Assembly: GCA_934378145.1 (NCBI GenBank)
Contig: CAKXXW010000008.1
Coordinates: forward strand, 1-64,000
Direction of reading: 5' to 3'
DNA length: 64,000 nucleotides
Origin: an uncultured Eubacteriales bacterium
GTDB lineage: Bacteria; Bacillota; Clostridia; Oscillospirales; CAG-272
Part shown: positions 60,217 through 64,000 of the stretch, one piece after another
Position numbering within the stretch: position 1 is the first letter of the stretch
How the letters are laid out: every line of letters starts with the position of its first letter
Notes under the pieces: generated by a model
What the model was told of the DNA's origin: nothing
Seen by the model: only the letters and a program-made list of their open reading frames with translations
Database searches by the model: none
Translations under genes and position numbers: made by a program

Positions 60217-61098
60217 TTAACTGATCTCCTCTTCCCTGAAATTATAAACCGGTGATGTATCAAAAGCCATATATCCCGCCGTTTTCAGTGCCCCGCAAGC
60301 TACCGTGGAGGTCTTCGGATCATCGAAAAGCCCGAAGACCGCGCTTCCGCTTCCGCTCATAAGGCACCCGACGGCGCCGTTTGACTTCATTATTTCAATT
60401 GCCGATTCGTCACGGCAGCCGGTCGCCTCGAATATATTGTACATATATCGGGCAGTGCCGTGAAGCTCTCCGTTTTTTACCGACGCCATAAACGCATCAA
60501 ATTTTGCGGTATCGCTCTGCCTGTCCTCAAAATTGCCAAAGAGCCTGTCAAGCAGCGCAAACTGCCTCGGGGTAGATGCACGCTCCTTACCTATTGCAAC
60601 AATAATGCAGCAATCCGGAAATACGGGTGCGTCGGAAAGTATCTCTCCCCTGCCGTGCGAGAGCCTTGCGCCTCCGGCAACGCAGAAAGGAACATCGGAT
60701 CCGAGGCGCGCACCGAGTCCTTCAAGCTCGCCCCGACTCATTCCGGCACCGTAAAGCCTGTTCAGTCCGCGCAGCACCGCAGCCGCGTCCGAGCTTCCTC
60801 CGGCAAGTCCCGCCTGCATCGGAATGATCTTTTCCGCATTTATCAGAACGCCGCCGCAAATGCCCGTCTCCGCAAAAAAAAGCTCTGCCGCACGGTACAT
60901 AAGGTCGTCCTTCTCGGGGACGGCATCGTTTCCCTTCACCGCTACCCCCGATCCGACGCGCGTCAGACCGATCCTGTCGCAAAGGCTGACCGTAAGCATA
61001 TAGCTCACAATATCGTGAAAGCCGTCCGCACGGCGGGAAATTATATCAAGGTATGGGTTTATCTTCGCATAGGCACATTCGAAAACTTTGTCCTTCAT
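60217..61098 (-). CDS. ispE: 4-diphosphocytidyl-2-C-methyl-D-erythritol kinase
   Basis: The 293-residue protein of the GHMP kinase fold has AYAKINPYLDIISRRADGFH at the start, the ATP loop MQAGLAGGSSDAAAVLRG near residue 90-105 and a C-terminal GAVGCLMSGSGSAVFGLFDD. It is the MEP-pathway kinase. I use ATG 61098 (GGAGG 14 bases upstream); the ATG at 61134 gives an N-terminal basic extension. The ribosome site lies inside an inverted repeat listed separately. Confidence 0.9.
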   Translation of the reverse strand: MKDKVFECAYAKINPYLDIISRRADGFHDIVSYMLTVSLCDRIGLTRVGSGVAVKGNDAVPEKDDLMYRAAELFFAETGICGGVLINAEKIIPMQAGLAGGSSDAAAVLRGLNRLYGAGMSRGELEGLGARLGSDVPFCVAGGARLSHGRGEILSDAPVFPDCCIIVAIGKERASTPRQFALLDRLFGNFEDRQSDTAKFDAFMASVKNGELHGTARYMYNIFEATGCRDESAIEIMKSNGAVGCLMSGSGSAVFGLFDDPKTSTVACGALKTAGYMAFDTSPVYNFREEEIS

Positions 61099-61107
61099 TA
61101 AAAGCCG

Positions 61108-61154
61108 AAGCCTCCGTTCGTTTCTGCGTTTCATTGTAACACGAACGGAGGCTT
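61108..61154 (-). promoter_or_regulatory. Leader inverted repeat enclosing the ispE ribosome site
   Basis: AAGCCTCCGTTCG (61108-61120) and CGAACGGAGGCTT (61142-61154) form a perfect 13-base stem with a 21-base loop. In the minus-strand RNA the GGAGG of the ispE ribosome site is in the 3' arm. It could act as a translational switch or as a terminator between dpaB and ispE. Confidence 0.6.
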
Positions 61155-61180
61155 TATATATGAATTATCTGTTAAAACTG

Positions 61181-61741
61181 TCAGAGGAAGAGCTTCTTCA
61201 TCTGCCTGCCCTCAAGCGCCATATCGAGCGCCTCGGGGATAAGCTCAAAGCAAGCCGACAGTGAGTGAGGCTTCGTCTCGGGGGCATCCTGTCTCATCGG
61301 GACAAAGAATACGCTCTTCTTTTCAAGCATTACGGCGATGTTCTTGAGGTTTGCCGACAGTGCATCGTTTGTGGACAGCGCGATGAGCAGAGGTCTGTCG
61401 GCGCGGAGGTGCGCCTTCGCCGCCATGCACACGGGCGTATCGGTTATACCGTCGGCGAGCTTTGCCATGGTATTGCCGGTACAGGGGCTTATCACGAGCG
61501 CATCGAGCTTCACCGCAGGACCGAGCGGCTCGGCATCCACTATCGTATGGATCACTTTCCTGCCGCATATATCCTCGACCAGCGCCCGAAGCTCCTCGGC
61601 TCCGAAAAATCTCGTATCATACCGGTACACATTGTCGCTCATTATCGGCAGAATGTCAAGCCCGCGTTCTTTCAGCGACCGAAGCACCGAAAGCGACTGA
61701 CCTATCGTACAGTATGAACCGCAGAAAGCATATCCGATCAT
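61181..61741 (-). CDS. dpaB: Dipicolinate synthase subunit B
   Basis: The 186-residue flavoprotein-like product starts MIGYAFCGSYCTIGQSLSVL and contains LVISPCTGNTMAKLADGITD followed by TPVCMAAKAHLRADRPLLIA and LSTNDALSANLKNIAVMLEK. This is the SpoVFB pattern. With subunit A it makes dipicolinic acid in the mother cell. The start at 61741 overlaps the ribosome region after dpaA, and the longer in-frame form is unlikely. Confidence 0.92.
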   Translation of the reverse strand: MIGYAFCGSYCTIGQSLSVLRSLKERGLDILPIMSDNVYRYDTRFFGAEELRALVEDICGRKVIHTIVDAEPLGPAVKLDALVISPCTGNTMAKLADGITDTPVCMAAKAHLRADRPLLIALSTNDALSANLKNIAVMLEKKSVFFVPMRQDAPETKPHSLSACFELIPEALDMALEGRQMKKLFL

Positions 61742-61742
61742 A

Positions 61743-62636
61743 TCATTTCTCCTTATCAAGAATATTCATTATGCACTCGCCGATGATCCGCCCGGCACTG
61801 TACGGTGCGTAGCGCCCGGGAAGAGAGAGAGCCTTTATCACATTTATCCCGAACCTCTCCGCCGCTCCGGTATCGACTCCGCCGGGAGCCGAGGCAAGGT
61901 CGATAAGTATGTCGCGCTTTCCCTTAAAGCACGAAAGTACATTCTCGTCAAACAGCCAATACGGTACCGTATTGAATATGACATCATAGCCCGTGGCAAG
62001 GGCGCAGAGACTGCTCTTTCCGTCCTTCACATTAAGTCTCAGCGTATCAAAGCCCGACGCCTCCGCCCATGCAAGGTCGGTCCCCTTTCTTGCCGCGACA
62101 GTCACGCGCGAACCGAGAGATTTGAGCATCGGTGAAAGCGCCCTGCCGATCCTTCCGTATCCGACAACGGCGCTCCTTGAGCCGAAGACCGAGACCTTAA
62201 GCTCATTCATCGCCACCGAAAGCGCCCCTTCGGCGGCAAGCACCGAGTTCGCTATCTTAAGCTCCTCCGAGTCGAAATAGTCGATGAGTGAGACGCCGAG
62301 GTCCTCTGCCCTCTTTTTTACGGCGGGAGAGCATCTTCCGCCGAACCCGCGCTTTTCCCGACAGAGCTTCAGGATATCTCCGAGCTTTACCGGCGGAGTC
62401 TGACTGTCAAGCGGACAATTGAGGTATATCCCGTCTCCCGATACGGGAAGCGGAAGTATCACGGTCTCCGCCGCCTCCGTGATACATTCAAGGTCGCGGC
62501 AGACAGTAATGTTGTCGGGCAGATAGAGCGGAGATATGCCGAAAACCCTGACATCCGCTCCCCGACCCGCCATAAATCCCGCCAGCGCCGCCTGCCGCAG
62601 GTCGCCGCCGAGCAATGAAACCTTTAAGCTGTTCAT
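61743..62636 (-). CDS. dpaA: Dipicolinate synthase subunit A
   Basis: The 297-residue protein has an N-terminal Rossmann-like domain (MNSLKVSLLGGDLRQAALAG) and a C-terminal NAD-binding domain with SAVVGYGRIGRALSPMLKSL, then GYDVIFNTVPYWLFDENVLS. These are SpoVFA motifs. It oxidises dihydrodipicolinate with NAD(P) in sporulating cells. A CCGGAG-type ribosome site lies eight bases upstream of the ATG, within an inverted repeat that also carries a candidate sigma-K promoter. Confidence 0.93.
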   Translation of the reverse strand: MNSLKVSLLGGDLRQAALAGFMAGRGADVRVFGISPLYLPDNITVCRDLECITEAAETVILPLPVSGDGIYLNCPLDSQTPPVKLGDILKLCREKRGFGGRCSPAVKKRAEDLGVSLIDYFDSEELKIANSVLAAEGALSVAMNELKVSVFGSRSAVVGYGRIGRALSPMLKSLGSRVTVAARKGTDLAWAEASGFDTLRLNVKDGKSSLCALATGYDVIFNTVPYWLFDENVLSCFKGKRDILIDLASAPGGVDTGAAERFGINVIKALSLPGRYAPYSAGRIIGECIMNILDKEK

Positions 62637-62645
62637 AAAAAAATC

Positions 62646-62711
62646 TCCGGAAACATTATTTACACTTCATTCTATGCGCCGATGCGCAGATTGTGTAAAT
62701 ATGCTTCCGGA
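62646..62711 (-). promoter_or_regulatory. Candidate sigma-K promoter and inverted repeat before dpaA
   Basis: On the minus strand CATAGAAT (62676-62669) fits the sigma-K -10 element, with ACAC (62696-62693) 16 bases upstream as the -35 element. dpaA-dpaB is sigma-K controlled in Bacillus subtilis. The promoter is enclosed by an imperfect inverted repeat whose outer arms are TCCGGAA (62646-62652) and TTCCGGA (62705-62711), with inner arms around GTGTAAAT. The -10 box lies only 33 bases from the ATG. Confidence 0.5.
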
Positions 62712-62717
62712 AAATTT

Positions 62718-63650
62718 TTATCCGACATTTCCTCCGCCGGAAGGGCTTCGCCCGACCGATTGAATATTTTTTATCCCGAGTTCGTTCAGCCGTGTGACCT
62801 TCGCCGCGCGATCATCGCTTCCGCTGTCCGATATAAGAAGCCGTATCGGGTAGTTCTTAAAATAATACTCAAGTGACGAAACGGCGCTCTCTTCACCTCC
62901 GACAGAGGCATCAAGGCAAAACACATCGGCAAACGAAAGATATGTGTCGATCACATAACCGACATTCTCGCAAACCGAAAGGCTCCCATAGCTGACCGCC
63001 GCGCCGAGCTTTGCCTCCTTGACCGATTCCCTGACCCGTCGGCAGACCTGCGAGACTCTTGCCATCCCCTCTCGGTCGGTGGGAAGTCCGGTGAGTATCA
63101 CTTCATCGGCTCCGGCATCGAACGCTTCAAGGATCAGCGCAGCCTCATATTCCGTTGCGGCGTCAGATGCGTAGTCCCCGACGGCTCCGGCAACCGACGA
63201 TCCGAAAAAGCAGCTCACATAAAGTCCTTTACCCTTCAGATGTGAGAGCGCGGTTTTAAGGTCTGCCGAGCCTCCGTAGTTTCCGGTCAGTGCATAGCAG
63301 ACCTCGGAGCGATAATCGGGATACGCGCCGCTTTTAAGGCAGAGAGAGACTGCCTTCGTCCCCACCGACAGGGCTTCTGCCGAAGACACGAATGTCTCGT
63401 CGGTCTGCCCCGAAATCCCGAGGTAATGCGCGTCGATCGGCGGAAGGTCGTCCGTTTTGTATTTATAAAGCTCGGTCGCGCCTCCGGATGTATCGTCCGG
63501 CATACCGTCGGCGGCTTTTCCGAGGATATTACCGATCAGGAGTGCCAGAAAAAGCGCTCCGACCGCCGCTCCCGTCCATATGAGCGCCACACGGAGTTTC
63601 AGCTTTCCTTCGGATGACGAAGAGCGGTATTTTCTTCTTCTCTGTCTCAT
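62718..63650 (-). CDS. Membrane-anchored protein with TIM-barrel-like extracytoplasmic domain
   Basis: The 310-residue product starts with a basic stretch MRQRRRKYRSSSSEGKLKLR and one membrane helix (VALIWTGAAVGALFLALLIG). The rest appears extracytoplasmic and alternates strand and helix (TKAVSLCLKSGAYPDYRSEV, LYVSCFFGSSVAGAVGDYAS, FDAGADEVILTGLPTDREGM, SFADVFCLDASVGGEESAVS), which suggests a glycoside-hydrolase-like TIM barrel. I do not see a catalytic motif. The position between an extracytoplasmic protein gene and dpaA could mean a sporulation or cell-wall role. Confidence 0.65.
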   Translation of the reverse strand: MRQRRRKYRSSSSEGKLKLRVALIWTGAAVGALFLALLIGNILGKAADGMPDDTSGGATELYKYKTDDLPPIDAHYLGISGQTDETFVSSAEALSVGTKAVSLCLKSGAYPDYRSEVCYALTGNYGGSADLKTALSHLKGKGLYVSCFFGSSVAGAVGDYASDAATEYEAALILEAFDAGADEVILTGLPTDREGMARVSQVCRRVRESVKEAKLGAAVSYGSLSVCENVGYVIDTYLSFADVFCLDASVGGEESAVSSLEYYFKNYPIRLLISDSGSDDRAAKVTRLNELGIKNIQSVGRSPSGGGNVG

Positions 63651-64000
63651 TTTATCTCAAGTATGTCAAGCGACTTACCGAAATCCGTATAATTCATATC
63701 TATCTTTTTGGCATAGTTATCGATATATTCAAGTGTCAGAACTCTTACATATTTCATCACGATATCGCGGCAACCCGCGTTCACATCCTGCATTATCGGG
63801 AGCCTTCTGAGAAGGTAAAGAGTGCCGTTGGCTTCAAACACGGTCGCCTTGTCCTCCTCGGCACGGAGAACACTGTTGAAAAAGTCGCCGGAACATTCGC
63901 CCTTCACATAAGCGCCCGCGTAATAGGTCGAACTCTTTCCGTCGGCAAGCGATTCCATATCGGCACCGCCCTCGAGCTTTAAAAGCGCCGCATCCGCCAT
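63647..64000 (-). CDS. C-terminal part of a secreted or folding-type protein, cut by window edge
   Basis: The frame is open to the right window edge and ends at 63647; the methionine at 64000 may be internal. The visible 117 residues include DGKSSTYYAGAYVKGECSGD and FEANGTLYLLRRLPIMQDVN, then DIVMKYVRVLTLEYIDNYAK. The stretch resembles the C-terminal part of PrsA/SurA-like peptidyl-prolyl isomerases, but this is uncertain. Its stop overlaps the start of the next gene as ATGA. Confidence 0.5.
   Translation of the reverse strand: MADAALLKLEGGADMESLADGKSSTYYAGAYVKGECSGDFFNSVLRAEEDKATVFEANGTLYLLRRLPIMQDVNAGCRDIVMKYVRVLTLEYIDNYAKKIDMNYTDFGKSLDILEIK

Noticed and set aside
1..64000. tRNA, rRNA, riboswitch, insertion sequence, prophage or CRISPR array
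   Set aside because: I looked for characteristic stems, T-box or riboswitch patterns, transposase motifs and repeat arrays and found nothing convincing by eye; a covariance-model search could still find a small RNA.

Overview
The window looks like chromosome of a Gram-positive, endospore-forming member of the Bacillota, class Clostridia, probably a gut Oscillospirales-type lineage. The evidence is gene content and order: yybS-gdpP-rplI-dnaB, tilS-hpt-ftsH, rimP-nusA-rnpM-ylxQ-infB, rex, DnaD and DnaI primosome proteins, dipicolinate synthase dpaA-dpaB, strong GGAGG ribosome sites and textbook TTGACA-N17-TATAAT promoters. The G+C content looks moderate. This assignment is inference; no rRNA or tRNA gene was seen.

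Layout. Bases 1-9400 are accessory and mostly on the minus strand: a TetR-led operon (flavodoxin, zinc-ribbon protein, 4-TM protein, hydrolase, truncated chloramphenicol acetyltransferase), a second TetR with a DUF998 membrane protein and an acetyltransferase, a radical SAM protein, a 50-residue P-loop mini-gene, an ankyrin protein and a lipoprotein. At 9405-10157 two 5'-truncated genes lie head to head. Bases 10231-18742 hold a tightly packed minus-strand operon. It contains three L-2-amino-thiazoline-4-carboxylate hydrolase-like proteins, two LCM-type methyltransferases, a UbiE-like methyltransferase, a ketopantoate-reductase-like enzyme, a metallo-beta-lactamase-fold hydrolase, a GNAT, a 4-TM protein and an M20 amidohydrolase. 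Its promoter region carries the same GTTAGC/GCTAAC palindrome as the promoter of the divergent ABC exporter pair (19750-23280). The TetR gene between them is the obvious candidate regulator, so this looks like one uncharacterised TetR-controlled modification-and-export regulon.

Bases 23339-28123 hold a STAS-kinase fusion, an acetyltransferase behind a chain of overlapping mini-ORFs, and an 846-residue ECF sigma factor whose long C-terminal part contains an internal duplication. A second head-to-head pair of 5'-truncated genes (activase-like and AraC-like) follows at 28285-28865.

From 28905 the content is mainly housekeeping: rpmF and DUF177, a GH78 rhamnosidase, nnrD, an acyl-CoA ligase, a 3-methyladenine glycosylase, a PTS IIC-like permease, a flavin reductase and an SdpI-like protein. 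Then come the infB operon (minus), and on the plus strand yybS-gdpP-rplI-dnaB-tilS-hpt-ftsH, galU, dCMP deaminase, rimI-tsaD, and rex-dnaD-dnaI. The window ends with ispE and the dipicolinate synthase genes, preceded by a candidate sigma-K promoter, and the 3' end of an unidentified gene.

The strongest candidates for something undescribed are the TetR/ATC-hydrolase/methyltransferase/ABC regulon, the sigma factor with duplicated C-terminal modules, and the two head-to-head junctions of decapitated genes.
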